This document shows, piece by piece, positions 5,893-15,000 of a stretch of 20,571 nucleotides of DNA. The position numbers were made by a program, and so were the translations under genes. Each line of letters begins with the position of its first letter. The first letter of the stretch is position 1. This DNA is from a virus: positions 1 through 20,571 of the IMG/VR virus record IMGVR_UViG_3300027969_000489; one strand, 5' to 3'. The notes under the pieces were generated by a model. The model made no database searches. It was not told where the DNA came from and was given only the letters and a program-made list of their open reading frames with translations.

Positions 5893-7292
5893 ACCTATCA
5901 GAATATACGTGGCCCCGCCCACCGGGGTTCACGCCGTTTGAGCATCAGAAGACTACATCAGAATTTCTCACCATAAACCGCAAGGCGTTCTGCTTCAACG
6001 AGCAAGGTACAGGTAAGACAGCATCAGTTATTTGGGCTGTGGACTACTTGATGTCCATTGGTTTAATTAAGCGTGTGTTAGTGATCTGCCCTCTGTCGAT
6101 CATGAAGTCGGCTTGGCAGAACGACTTGTTTAAGTTTGCTATCCACAGAACCGTATCAATTGCTTACGGAGCCGCACGTAAGCGCAAAGAAATTGTGAAC
6201 GCTGGTGCTGAGTTTGTCATCATCAACTTTGATGGCGTTGGCATCGTTAAAAAAGAAATCATTGCCGGTGGGTTTGATCTCATCGTAGTGGACGAGGCGT
6301 CAGCCTATAAGAACGCGCAGACTGAGCGTTGGAAAGACTTGCGCGATTTAGCAAAGAACATCAAGGGCTTGTGGATGCTGACTGGTACGCCTGCTGCGCA
6401 GTCACCTGTGGATGCTTACGGATTGGCAAAGCTTGTGAACCCCAAGGGTGTGTCGCCTTTCTTTGGTCAGTTCCGAGACACGGTGATGATGAAGCTCACT
6501 ATGTACAAGTGGATACCGAAGCCGACCGCACAGCTAATTGTCCACAAAGCCTTGCAGCCAGCCATTCGGTTTGAGAAAGCCGACTGCCTTGATTTGCCGC
6601 CCGTTACGTTTGTTGAGCGAGACGCACCACTGACCCCGCAGCAGTTAAAGTTCTACAACATACTTAAGAAGCAGATGCTGATCGAGGCTGCTGGCGAAGA
6701 GGTATCAGCCGTTAACGCTGCCGTACAGATTAACAAACTCCTGCAAATAGCTGGAGGTGCGGTGTATACGGATACAAAGGAAGTCATTGAGTTCGACGTA
6801 AGTAGCCGACTGAATGTGGTGCAAGAAGTCATCGAAGAGTCAAGCCACAAGGTGCTTGTGTTTGTTCCGTTTACGCACACCATACAACTGCTTGAGAAGC
6901 ACTTACAAAAGAACAACATTACGTGCGAAGTAATTAACGGCGCGGTTCCTGTAAACAGGCGCTCAGACATTGTCAAGCAGTTCCAAGAGCAGCCAGAGCC
7001 AAAGGTGCTAATCATCCAGCCGAAGGCGGCGTCACACGGGTTAACGCTAACTGCCGCCAACACAATCATTTGGTATGCTCCATGCACAAGTGTTGAGACG
7101 TACCTACAAGCTAACGCACGTATCGACAGACCGGGGCAAGTCAACAACATGACTGTGGTACACATCAAGGGTAGCCCCATCGAGGCCAAGATGTACGCAC
7201 TGCTTCAGGGCAACATTAACAACCACCAAAAAGTAATCGACTTGTACCGCCAAGAAATTTCTTCGGAAACTCTTGACAATGTAAAAAGTTAG
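5889..7292 (+). CDS. SNF2-type superfamily 2 DNA helicase/translocase
   Basis: A 467-residue helicase with both RecA-like halves. Motif I is NEQGTGKTAS (Lys43), motif Ia follows VLVICPLSIMKSAW, motif II is VVDEASAYKN (Asp135-Glu136), and motif III is LTGTPA (165-169). In the second half are motif V SHGLTLTAANTIIW (382-395) and motif VI QANARIDRPGQ (407-417) with Arg411 and Arg414. The DEAS box and the RIDRPGQ motif are typical of phage SNF2-like proteins, which move on double-stranded DNA or remodel protein-DNA complexes. No extra nuclease or DNA-binding domain is fused. The start overlaps the HNH-like gene by 4 nt. The -35 box of a promoter lies in its last codons. Confidence 0.93.
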   Translation: MNLSEYTWPRPPGFTPFEHQKTTSEFLTINRKAFCFNEQGTGKTASVIWAVDYLMSIGLIKRVLVICPLSIMKSAWQNDLFKFAIHRTVSIAYGAARKRKEIVNAGAEFVIINFDGVGIVKKEIIAGGFDLIVVDEASAYKNAQTERWKDLRDLAKNIKGLWMLTGTPAAQSPVDAYGLAKLVNPKGVSPFFGQFRDTVMMKLTMYKWIPKPTAQLIVHKALQPAIRFEKADCLDLPPVTFVERDAPLTPQQLKFYNILKKQMLIEAAGEEVSAVNAAVQINKLLQIAGGAVYTDTKEVIEFDVSSRLNVVQEVIEESSHKVLVFVPFTHTIQLLEKHLQKNNITCEVINGAVPVNRRSDIVKQFQEQPEPKVLIIQPKAASHGLTLTAANTIIWYAPCTSVETYLQANARIDRPGQVNNMTVVHIKGSPIEAKMYALLQGNINNHQKVIDLYRQEISSETLDNVKS

Positions 7293-7300
7293 AGTAGAAT
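7273..7300 (+). promoter_or_regulatory. Sigma70-type promoter
   Basis: TTGACA at 7273-7278 and TAGAAT at 7295-7300 are separated by 16 bp. The -35 box is perfect and the -10 has one mismatch. It lies at the end of the helicase gene, in front of the SSB-like and primase genes, so these could be transcribed separately by host RNA polymerase. Start of transcription would be near 7306-7308. Confidence 0.7.
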
Positions 7301-7306
7301 TAGATT

Positions 7307-7330
7307 TGTGTGGGCCTTTGCCGCCACACA
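7307..7330 (+). promoter_or_regulatory. 5' leader stem-loop
   Basis: TGTGTGG (7307-7313) pairs with CCACACA (7324-7330) around a 10-nt loop. It begins at or next to the predicted transcription start and ends 10 nt before the AGGAGA ribosome site at 7341. No T-run follows, so it is not a terminator. It may protect the 5' end of the RNA or be an operator, as the inverted repeat is also a possible protein site in DNA. Confidence 0.5.
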
Positions 7331-7351
7331 CTTAACCATTAGGAGAATTAG

Positions 7352-7777
7352 ATGGACGAAGACGTCAAGGACAGAGTCACCCCCGTAGATTTGGACAAGC
7401 TGACCACAATCTACATCAAGATTAGAGACGCCCGTGCCGACAACAAGCGCACGTTTGAGTCTGAAGACAACGAACTTAAAGAGCAGATGGAAGTGCTAGA
7501 GGCACAGATGCTCGATGTATGCAAAGAGATGAAAGCGGATAGTATCCGCACCCCACACGGCACGATCATTCGCTCGGTAAAGTCACGGTACTGGACGAAC
7601 GATTGGGATTCAATGTACGACTTCATAGAGGAGCACGGTGCATTTGGCCTGTTAGAGAAGAGACTTCATCAAACAAACATGAAAGACTTTCTCTCTGAGA
7701 ATCCCGAAGTTCTACCACTTGGCCTCAATGTGGAGAATTCTTATTCCGTGGTAGTTAGACGTTCAAAGGAAAAATGA
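7352..7777 (+). CDS. Coiled-coil phage protein, 141 aa, replication-associated
   Basis: The N-terminal half (about 13-62) is a charged, coiled-coil-like helix pair (TTIYIKIRDARADNKRTF, then EDNELKEQMEVLEAQML). The C-terminal half begins with TPHGTIIRSVKSRYW and ends in a short beta strand SYSVVVRRSK. This layout, a helical arm followed by a small beta domain starting with a T-P-x-G turn, resembles Gp157-like and nuclease-inhibitor-like phage proteins, but I cannot name the family. It is the first gene after the promoter and leader hairpin and has a strong AGGAGA site. The following SSB-like gene starts 1 nt after its stop, so the two are likely made together. Confidence 0.8.
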   Translation: MDEDVKDRVTPVDLDKLTTIYIKIRDARADNKRTFESEDNELKEQMEVLEAQMLDVCKEMKADSIRTPHGTIIRSVKSRYWTNDWDSMYDFIEEHGAFGLLEKRLHQTNMKDFLSENPEVLPLGLNVENSYSVVVRRSKEK

Positions 7778-7778
7778 A

Positions 7779-8669
7779 ATGAGTAATGTCATGGTCATCA
7801 ACGAAGACTTGCCTGACTTCCTGCAAAGTGCAGGGGTTAGCGAGCTTACAAAACAACTCGCCGGTAAGACTGGCGTTAAGCGCATCGTGCCTAAAAACGG
7901 AATCTTCCGTAAGACGGTCGGTGGTGAAGAGATGGGGAAAGTCAAAGGCAGCTTAGACGTCATCATCGTTAACGCATCTCCCGCTGTGGGCCGCATCTTC
8001 TACGTAAAACCGTGGAGTCCTGATGCCGAGCCGACTGCGCCCGACTGCTTCTCTAACGATGGTCGCACACCTGATGCCGGTGCAGAGAACCCACAAGCTG
8101 AGCGTTGCGACAACTGCCAACAGAACATCAAGGGTTCGGGCATGGGCAACTCAAAGTCTTGCCGCTATTCACGCCGTATCGCTATGGTGCTGAAAGAGGA
8201 TTTCGGTACTTCACTTGAAGGCGAAGTCTATCAAATGAACTTGGCGTCCAAGTCATTGTTCGGTGAGGGCGCGGGTGAAAACACGCACACCTTTGAAAAC
8301 TACTCCAAGTATTTGTCCAACAACGGCAAGAGCTTGGACTACGTTGTTACGCAGATCAGTTTCAACGAAGAGAACGATAACCAGTCTGTGCTGTTCACGC
8401 CGACTGGCTACATCAACAAAGCGCAATTTGCTGTGACTAGCGAAGTAGCTAAGAAACCTGACGTGTTGAGGATGGTCGTTATGACACCATACCAAGCTGA
8501 CATGGCGGGCAAGCAAGCTAAGTTAGATGCACCAGTTTCCAAAGCCACTGCGCCTAAAGCTGAGTCTTCCATTGAAGAGCCAACTAAGCGTGAAAAGAAA
8601 GCTGAACCTAAACCTACAGTTAAGAAAGACCTTGACTCTGTGGTGAAGGCTTGGAGCGACGAGGAATAA
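7779..8669 (+). CDS. Putative single-stranded DNA-binding protein with zinc site
   Basis: A 296-residue protein with the general form of a phage SSB. It has a beta-rich core (about 30-245), a Lys/Ala/Glu/Pro-rich flexible linker (250-282) and a short acidic C-terminal tail ending WSDEE, as used by T7 gp2.5 and bacterial SSB to recruit replication enzymes. Cys90, Cys110, Cys113 and Cys128 (CDNCQQN, then GNSKSCRYSRR) look like a zinc site inside the core, a feature also known from T4 gp32. Position between a coiled-coil protein and the primase-helicase supports the role. No sequence signature proves the fold, so the call rests on architecture and context. The ribosome site is AAAGGAAA. Confidence 0.65.
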   Translation: MSNVMVINEDLPDFLQSAGVSELTKQLAGKTGVKRIVPKNGIFRKTVGGEEMGKVKGSLDVIIVNASPAVGRIFYVKPWSPDAEPTAPDCFSNDGRTPDAGAENPQAERCDNCQQNIKGSGMGNSKSCRYSRRIAMVLKEDFGTSLEGEVYQMNLASKSLFGEGAGENTHTFENYSKYLSNNGKSLDYVVTQISFNEENDNQSVLFTPTGYINKAQFAVTSEVAKKPDVLRMVVMTPYQADMAGKQAKLDAPVSKATAPKAESSIEEPTKREKKAEPKPTVKKDLDSVVKAWSDEE

Positions 8670-8671
8670 CT

Positions 8672-8920
8672 ATGCCCTACGGTTACAGCCAAAGCTTGGT
8701 GTACGCAAATAAACAAGCAAACATTAAGTCTTTGGGTGTGGCCTTGGGACGTGTTTGTATTCGTGCGGACATTAGCGTTAGCGAGGTTGCAGGGTTCTTC
8801 GGGGTATCTCGGATGACTATCTACAATTGGTTCAAGGGGGACTCTGTCCCCTACCCTTGCTACGCTGAAGTCATCAGCGAATACATCACCCGCACCAAAG
8901 CTACCATCCAAACAAAGTAA
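8672..8920 (+). CDS. Helix-turn-helix DNA-binding protein, 82 aa
   Basis: The start at 8672 (MPYGYSQSLVYANK) follows a GAGGAA site and lies just after the SSB-like stop; an in-frame ATG at 8651 would overlap that gene and has no ribosome site. Residues 24-60 hold a classical helix-turn-helix: ALGRVCIRADISVSEVAGFF, then GVSRMTIYNWFKGDSVP, where VSRMTIYNWF is the recognition helix as in Cro/CI-like or invertase-type motifs. It is a single small domain, so it may be a repressor, an origin-binding protein or a primase partner. I see no clear operator repeat near it. Confidence 0.85.
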   Translation: MPYGYSQSLVYANKQANIKSLGVALGRVCIRADISVSEVAGFFGVSRMTIYNWFKGDSVPYPCYAEVISEYITRTKATIQTK

Positions 8921-8923
8921 AAC

Positions 8924-11776
8924 ATGTCATCTTTCGATCTGCTTGATGCGGTACTGCCACCGGAAGGGCGCTACTGTGTGATAGGGATTGGCAAGTATCC
9001 TGACCAACATTTTGTAGAGACTAAGGAACAGGTTGAAGAGTTAGCGAAGGGGTTTGTTAAACGCAAGATTGACGTGTTCTTTGGATGCGCCAAGTTTGGT
9101 TCGTTAGACAACCGCACCCATGAAAATGCAAAATACTTCCGTGCTCTGTGGATGGACATTGATTGTGGCCCAACCAAAGGTGTACCCGACAAAAAAGGCA
9201 TTATCAAGGGCTATCTCGATCAGCAAACTGGACTCGACGAGTTCAAGAAGTTCTGCATTACGGTCGGCTTACCAAGGCCAATATTAGTTAGCTCCGGCTA
9301 CGGCATACATGCGTACTGGCTGCTAGAAGAAACAGTGTCCCGCCGAGAGTGGGAGCCACTAGCCAATAGGCTTCGTGAACTGTGCGTTGAGCAAGGGTTA
9401 ATTGTGGACTCCTCAGTCTTTGAGGCTTCACGTGTCCTGCGCATCCCCGGCACATTCAATTTTAAACAGGAAGACCCTAAAGAGGTAACAGTACTAAACG
9501 AGTTGACGCCTCGCATGACATACCAAGAAGTTAAAGACTTGCTTGGTGCGCCTGAACCAAAGGACGATACACCCGATTTCATCCCTCGCTCAATGAGCCC
9601 GATGATGGAAGCACTCATGGGTAACAAAGTCAAGCGGTTTAAGACGATCATGATGAAGGGTGAGGGCGGGTGCGCTCAACTTAACTACTGCTTTGAAAAC
9701 CAAAACAGCATCGAAGAACCGTTATGGCGCTCCGCTCTTTCTATTGCAGCTTTTTGCGTAGACGGAGATAAGGCTGTACATAAACTGTCAGACCAGCACG
9801 AGGGCTACGATGCCGTAGAAGTTGACAACAAGGTTAATAACCTACGTAGCAAAGGTGGCCCACACCACTGCGCGACATTTGCAAAACTCAATCCGCAAGG
9901 CTGTGAGGGTTGCATCCATAGAGGCAAAATTAAATCGCCCATCATGCTCGGCGTTGAGATTGAAGAGGCCGATGCAGAAGATAACGAATACGCCGTTGAA
10001 GATGAAGACGGTGAGGTTGAAATACAGCACATCCCAGAGTATCCGTTTCCGTTTTTCCGTGGCAAGAAGGGTGGCATTTACATTCGCCCCGAGAGCGAAG
10101 ACGAAGAGGCCGAGCCCAAACTTGTTTACGAGCATGACTTTTACGTAGTCAAGCGCATGCGTGACCCCGAGCTTGGCGAGATAGCTTTGTTTCGTTTGCA
10201 CTTACCGCACGACGGTGTCCGAGAGTTCAGCATCCCTACGATGGGTATCTCTTCACCCGATGAGTTGCGCAAACAGTTGGCACACAACGGAGTTGTAGCT
10301 CATAAGTCACAGTACGAATTACTCGCAAGATACGTTGTTTTCTTTATAAAAAATTTGCAATACATTAAAAAGGCAGAAACCATGAGAACTCAGTTTGGTT
10401 GGGTAGAGGGGGACAGCAAGTTCATCCTCGGTGATCGAGAGATTACAAAAGACGGAGTGTTTTACAGCCCGCCGTCGAGCGTTACAAAAGATGTTGCCGC
10501 AAAACTAATTGTTAAAGGCACGATGGAGAAGTGGAAAGAAGCGTTCAACATGTACGCTAGAAAGGGGCTCGAACCCCATGCGTTTGCCGCGCTCACAGCG
10601 TTTGGCTCACCACTGCTGAAGTTCACAGGTCTTGAAGGCGCGATCATCAACGTGATTCACCCTGACTCTGGTTCGGGCAAGTCGACGGCATTGTTTATGT
10701 GCAACAGCGTGTACGGTCAGCCCAAGGAGTTGACCTCCATGTACAAGGATACGTTCAATGCAAAGATGCACCAGCTTGGTGTGATGAACAACCTGCCCAA
10801 CACCATCGACGAGATTACCAACCTCAGTGGCATGGAGTTCTCTGACTTGGCGTACAGCATTAGCCAAGGCCGTGGCAAAAACAAAATGAACGGCTCAACA
10901 AACACTCTGCGTGTTAACAACACTAGCTGGCAGGGCACGACTTTGTGCTCGGCAAACGCCAGCTTCTACGAAAAGTTAGGTGCGGCAAAGAATACACCCG
11001 ATGGCGAGTCTATGCGTCTGCTCGAGTACAAGATCGAACCTAACAGCGCGATTGGTGTGCAGGAGGGCAAGCAGATGTTTGACCACCAACTGCGTGAGAA
11101 CTTTGGCCATGCCGGTGAAATCTACATCCAGTGGCTTGTCAATAACTTGGAAGAAGCAGTAGCCCTGATGCGTAAGATTCAGGCTCGGCTCGATAAAGAA
11201 GTACAGTTTAGTCAGAAGGAGCGTTTCTGGTCGGCTGTATCAGCTTGCAACATAGCTGGTGGTTTGATTGCGTCCCAACTGGAACTGCACGACTACGACA
11301 TGAAAGCTGTGTACGACTGGCTCAAGGGTATGCTTAACGAGATGCGGTTTGAGATCCAAGCACCTAACTCAACACCCGTAACAATCCTTGGTGAGTTCGT
11401 TAATGCGCACATCAATAACGCCCTAGTAGTGAACGGTGAAGTCGATTCTCGTAGCAACCTACAGTCCATGCCTATGCTCGAGCCCCGTGGAGAGCTACTC
11501 ATACGCTACGAGCCAGACACTAAGGAATTATTTATTGCGGCCAAGCAATTCAAAGACTTTTGCGTCAAGCAGCAGATCAACTACAAGACTACTCTGAAAG
11601 AGTTGGGCAATGCCAAGATTTATGTGGACGGTGTGAACAAGCGGATGTCCAAGGGCATGAAGGTTGTGTCCCCCGCAGTTCGGGTGCTGAAGTTCGATGC
11701 CTCAGCCGCCGAGTTCTTACAGATGGATACTTTTGCGGTTGCAGATGAAAATAGAGACGGTGTCGTACCAGATTGA
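8924..11776 (+). CDS. Primase-helicase: AEP-type primase fused to ring helicase
   Basis: A 950-residue bifunctional replication protein. The N-terminal third is an archaeo-eukaryotic-type primase: ALWMDIDCG with Asp78 and Asp80, SGYGIHAYW with His129, and LRIPGTFNFK with Arg173 form the three catalytic motifs. Next is a PriCT-like region ending in a probable zinc site (HHCATFAKLNPQGCEGC; Cys316, Cys327, Cys330 with His314 or His315). An acidic linker (345-375) follows. The C-terminal half is a P-loop ATPase of the DUF927 or superfamily 3 helicase kind: Walker A HPDSGSGKST (Lys586), Walker B NTIDEIT (Asp629-Glu630), then a sensor-like strand (GTTLCSAN). It would unwind and prime DNA at the fork. 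The ribosome site is weak, and the start is 3 nt after the previous stop. Confidence 0.92.
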   Translation: MSSFDLLDAVLPPEGRYCVIGIGKYPDQHFVETKEQVEELAKGFVKRKIDVFFGCAKFGSLDNRTHENAKYFRALWMDIDCGPTKGVPDKKGIIKGYLDQQTGLDEFKKFCITVGLPRPILVSSGYGIHAYWLLEETVSRREWEPLANRLRELCVEQGLIVDSSVFEASRVLRIPGTFNFKQEDPKEVTVLNELTPRMTYQEVKDLLGAPEPKDDTPDFIPRSMSPMMEALMGNKVKRFKTIMMKGEGGCAQLNYCFENQNSIEEPLWRSALSIAAFCVDGDKAVHKLSDQHEGYDAVEVDNKVNNLRSKGGPHHCATFAKLNPQGCEGCIHRGKIKSPIMLGVEIEEADAEDNEYAVEDEDGEVEIQHIPEYPFPFFRGKKGGIYIRPESEDEEAEPKLVYEHDFYVVKRMRDPELGEIALFRLHLPHDGVREFSIPTMGISSPDELRKQLAHNGVVAHKSQYELLARYVVFFIKNLQYIKKAETMRTQFGWVEGDSKFILGDREITKDGVFYSPPSSVTKDVAAKLIVKGTMEKWKEAFNMYARKGLEPHAFAALTAFGSPLLKFTGLEGAIINVIHPDSGSGKSTALFMCNSVYGQPKELTSMYKDTFNAKMHQLGVMNNLPNTIDEITNLSGMEFSDLAYSISQGRGKNKMNGSTNTLRVNNTSWQGTTLCSANASFYEKLGAAKNTPDGESMRLLEYKIEPNSAIGVQEGKQMFDHQLRENFGHAGEIYIQWLVNNLEEAVALMRKIQARLDKEVQFSQKERFWSAVSACNIAGGLIASQLELHDYDMKAVYDWLKGMLNEMRFEIQAPNSTPVTILGEFVNAHINNALVVNGEVDSRSNLQSMPMLEPRGELLIRYEPDTKELFIAAKQFKDFCVKQQINYKTTLKELGNAKIYVDGVNKRMSKGMKVVSPAVRVLKFDASAAEFLQMDTFAVADENRDGVVPD

Positions 11777-11939
11777 CTGGTCTAAGTTCCGGCGCGGCTA
11801 TTCTTTCTTTGTACCCTGCATTGATGATAAAGCCGCCCGGAGAACAATTGCGGCAATAAGTAAGCGGCTAAAGATGCCTACAGTTACGAAGGTAGTTATA
11901 GAGGAAGGCATCAAAGGTTTGCGAGTGTGGCGGGTTTGA
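11745..11939 (+). CDS. Conserved small phage protein, 64 aa, unknown
   Basis: The start at 11745 (MKIETVSYQIDWSKF) overlaps the primase-helicase gene by 32 nt; an in-frame ATG at 11697 would add 16 residues that look non-natural. The pattern DWSKFRRGYSFFVPCID, then KVVIEEGIKGLRVWRV, is one I recall from small phage proteins next to replication genes. The fold may be a small alpha/beta domain (strand, helix AARRTIAAISKRLKM, strand). Function is unknown. It is the last gene of the + strand block, 53 nt before the terminator stem. Confidence 0.78.
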   Translation: MKIETVSYQIDWSKFRRGYSFFVPCIDDKAARRTIAAISKRLKMPTVTKVVIEEGIKGLRVWRV

Positions 11940-11992
11940 GCTACACTGCTCATGTTGGCTTCTCGCAGTTGCTGACGTTGCTACTCCTCTTT

Positions 11993-12020
11993 ATCCCCGG
12001 CTAATCACCGGGGATTTTTT
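11993..12020 (+). terminator. Rho-independent terminator of the + strand operon
   Basis: ATCCCCGG (11993-12000) pairs with CCGGGGAT (12008-12015) around a 7-nt loop, followed by six T (12015-12020). It works in the + direction. The opposite strand has no T-run after the stem. The right arm and T-run lie inside the last codons of the convergent giant gene, whose stop is at 12001-12003. Confidence 0.85.
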
Positions 12021-15000
12021 CTGCCTTTCGTTTAGCCGCCATCTCAGTGGCCCGTCGATCTAGACGATCTTGCAGCTTGTCCGCAGCTTCTCCAACGATT
12101 GAAACATTCTTCTCCGTGACGTTCACACCTGCACGAGAGCTTGCACGTTGTTCAGCCTTCTTGAGAAGCGAATTGTAGATGGAGTCGGCATCAAGTGCGT
12201 AAGACGGGTTCTTCTTGTTGAACTTAGAAACTTCGTTCTCTATGATGTCGGCAAACTTATCATCCCCTGCATCGGTCTCTTTACGGCGTTGGAAATCAAG
12301 TTTGTTCAGTATCAAGTTGCGTTGGTTATTGATTTTTTGCTCGATACCCGAATATTTAAACGCTGGGCCTTGAGTAGCGGCAAGGATATCAGGACGGAAA
12401 CCAATTGCTTGGCCAATTATTTCACCCGTTTTTACATCGTCTTTGCCGACTAACTCCTTGCCGCGACCAGTCTGCATACCTTCGTCTGCGTATTTGTTAG
12501 CAACTACAAGGTTACGAACCACAGCGGGGAGCATGCGCTCCAACATCTTCTGGTAGTCACCCATTGCGTAAGCATCGTAGGCATCGGCAAAACCTAACAT
12601 CAAACTGGCAGTCGGGCCACCAAAGTGATCCAGCATAAAAGCAATTGCGCTTTCACGAGAAGTCTTAGTCTCTTTGCTGTCACGCCCAAATAGATCGGCT
12701 AGTCCAATACGAGCACCAATAGCCCATCCGGTAAGCGCATTAAATGGGCCTTCTTTAACGAGGTCGCTTACGGGCACGCCGCCAAGCGTAACGTCGCCTA
12801 ACTTATCGGGGAGAAGTACTTCAAAGAACCAAGTAAAGAAGTCAATATTTTTAAGTTCTTCAGGCCAGTCGTCGTCCAAACTCAACTGGCTCCAAGCCCA
12901 TCCAGCAAGCCCCATGATTGGGTTAATCAAAGCCATGTTTGCCGCACCAGCAAGCAAGAATGATGTGCCCATCATGCCAAAGAATTTAGTAGCTGCTTCT
13001 TTCTTGCCTTCTTTGTTGAGGAAGGGGAGCATCTTCTTAAAGTTGGTTAGCAGCAGCAAAGACATCTGCAACGGATACGTCTTGAACTGAAACGCAATCT
13101 TGCCAATACCTTGCTGCATAAACCGTGGGCGGTTTGTAACGTCGTAGTTACCCAGCGCTTCGTTGGTGGAGTCAACAGCTTTTTGTACGGCAGTGTCGTA
13201 GTCAAGTCCCTGCTTCTTACCCAACCGATACGCAGCTAGATACACGGCCTCACGGCTTAAACGCTCAGTGTTGTGCATCAATGCACCGACCATCAAGTTT
13301 GCAAGACGCTTGCCTTTACCTACAACACCCTCAAACTGCTCGGTGGACATGCTTTTGTAGCCCCACACCAAAGAGGCATAGGTTGACTCAGACACACCAC
13401 GGGCTGTCATCTCACCGATAGCTTTGCGCTCGTCGGCAGGAAGAGTTTTGTTATTGGCAATGCTCGGCGCAGAAATAGAGGTTGTACCGTCTACATTAGG
13501 GCGGAATACGCTGTATTGATTAACCAGAGTGGTCATCTTTGCAAGCTCAGTAGCCGCACCTGTAGCGTTGTTGTAGTTACCAGCAAGTACAGGCAAACCA
13601 GAAATAAATATGCTAGAAGGCTGAATCAATGCCGACGCAGCAGAAGACAAGTACCAGAAGTAAGACGCTTTGTTTGCAACACCAGCAACAGACTCGCTTA
13701 AAGAACCGTGAGCGCCAGACAACGCCATGTCAATACGTTTCTCAGCTTCTTGCACAAACGGGGACAACTCTTCACGCTCGGCAATAGAGTTACGCGCTTC
13801 TGACATTGCGTTACGGAGAAGCGGCCCGTACTTCAAACGTGCCAACTGAATGGATTGTTTAGAAGCAGTAGTCGCAATGTTTCGCTGCAAGTCTGTACTA
13901 AAACCAGCCCGACCTTTACGGTGAGTAAACTGCCTGCGGAACGATTGCTCCGGCATTGTGGTCAGATAGATCTGGTAGACCGCATCCTTCAAACCTTCTT
14001 TAGCTTCAGGCGAGCCCAAGTCTTTGGCGTCGATTGCTGCAAAAACTTCTTTAAGCATCTCGCTTGAGTTCTGTGATGCGGCGCGTAGTTCTTTTAGGTC
14101 GTTGCCTTGCTCAAACTCTTTATCGGCCACCAACTCAGCTAAACTTTTCCCCCGTTCAGCCGCTAATTTTTTAGCCGCTTCATTACGTTCTGCGCGAGTC
14201 TCAAATAGATAGAACAAGCGTTGCTCACCCGAGCCAATGGCTAGGAAGAAATCACCACGGCGCACTAACGGGAAGAAAGGCTTGATCCTCGACTCGGCTT
14301 CAAATGTTTTACGCAAGACAGCCATCAGATTTTTCTTCTCTTCCGTAGTCATACCCTGCAAGTTATTTATCTGCTCGTCCAACAGATCAGAGTACAACTC
14401 AATGACTGACTCATAGTAGTCCCGCAACTTCTTGTACATGCGCTGACCGACAGGGCCGAGTGCTTTGTAGTCGTCATCAAGTTCTTTACTGCGTACACGG
14501 GTGCTAGTGTCAGACGGGTCTATCTCTGCCAGCGTAGTGGCGTACACAAATTCTGAAAATTTCTCACGGCTAAGTTTGGGGTCTTCCTTAAACCCACGGT
14601 TCATAGAACCAATTATCTGCTCTGCGCCAACCAAAAACTTCTGGGACATACCCAACATGCGTTGCATTTGAGTGTTAGCTTTATTTAGCGCAGGTATACC
14701 CGCATCAGCGGCCCACTTAGCTAAGAAGTCAAACGTAGGAAGGCGCACAGTAGCTTGTAGCTTGGCATACCCCAGCGCATCAGTTACGTTAGCCAGTATT
14801 TCGCGCACAGCTTTGGGGTCACGCGCCAACTGCATCAACTCAACGTTCTTAGCCTCTTCGCCTTCACGGGACAGCCGCACTTTTTCTTTTGCAATCTTTG
14901 CGTCTTTTTCAAGCTGAGCAGCGGTGCGTTTTACTTTAGAGTCGGCCTCTTCGTCGAACAAATCTTCTGGGCCTTTTTGTTGGAGCGAAGTTCTTCCTGT

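Noticed and set aside
6653-7189. 178-codon frame on the - strand
   Set aside because: It covers the helicase C-terminal motifs in antisense; Cys/Ser/Thr/Leu-rich composition marks it as a shadow frame.
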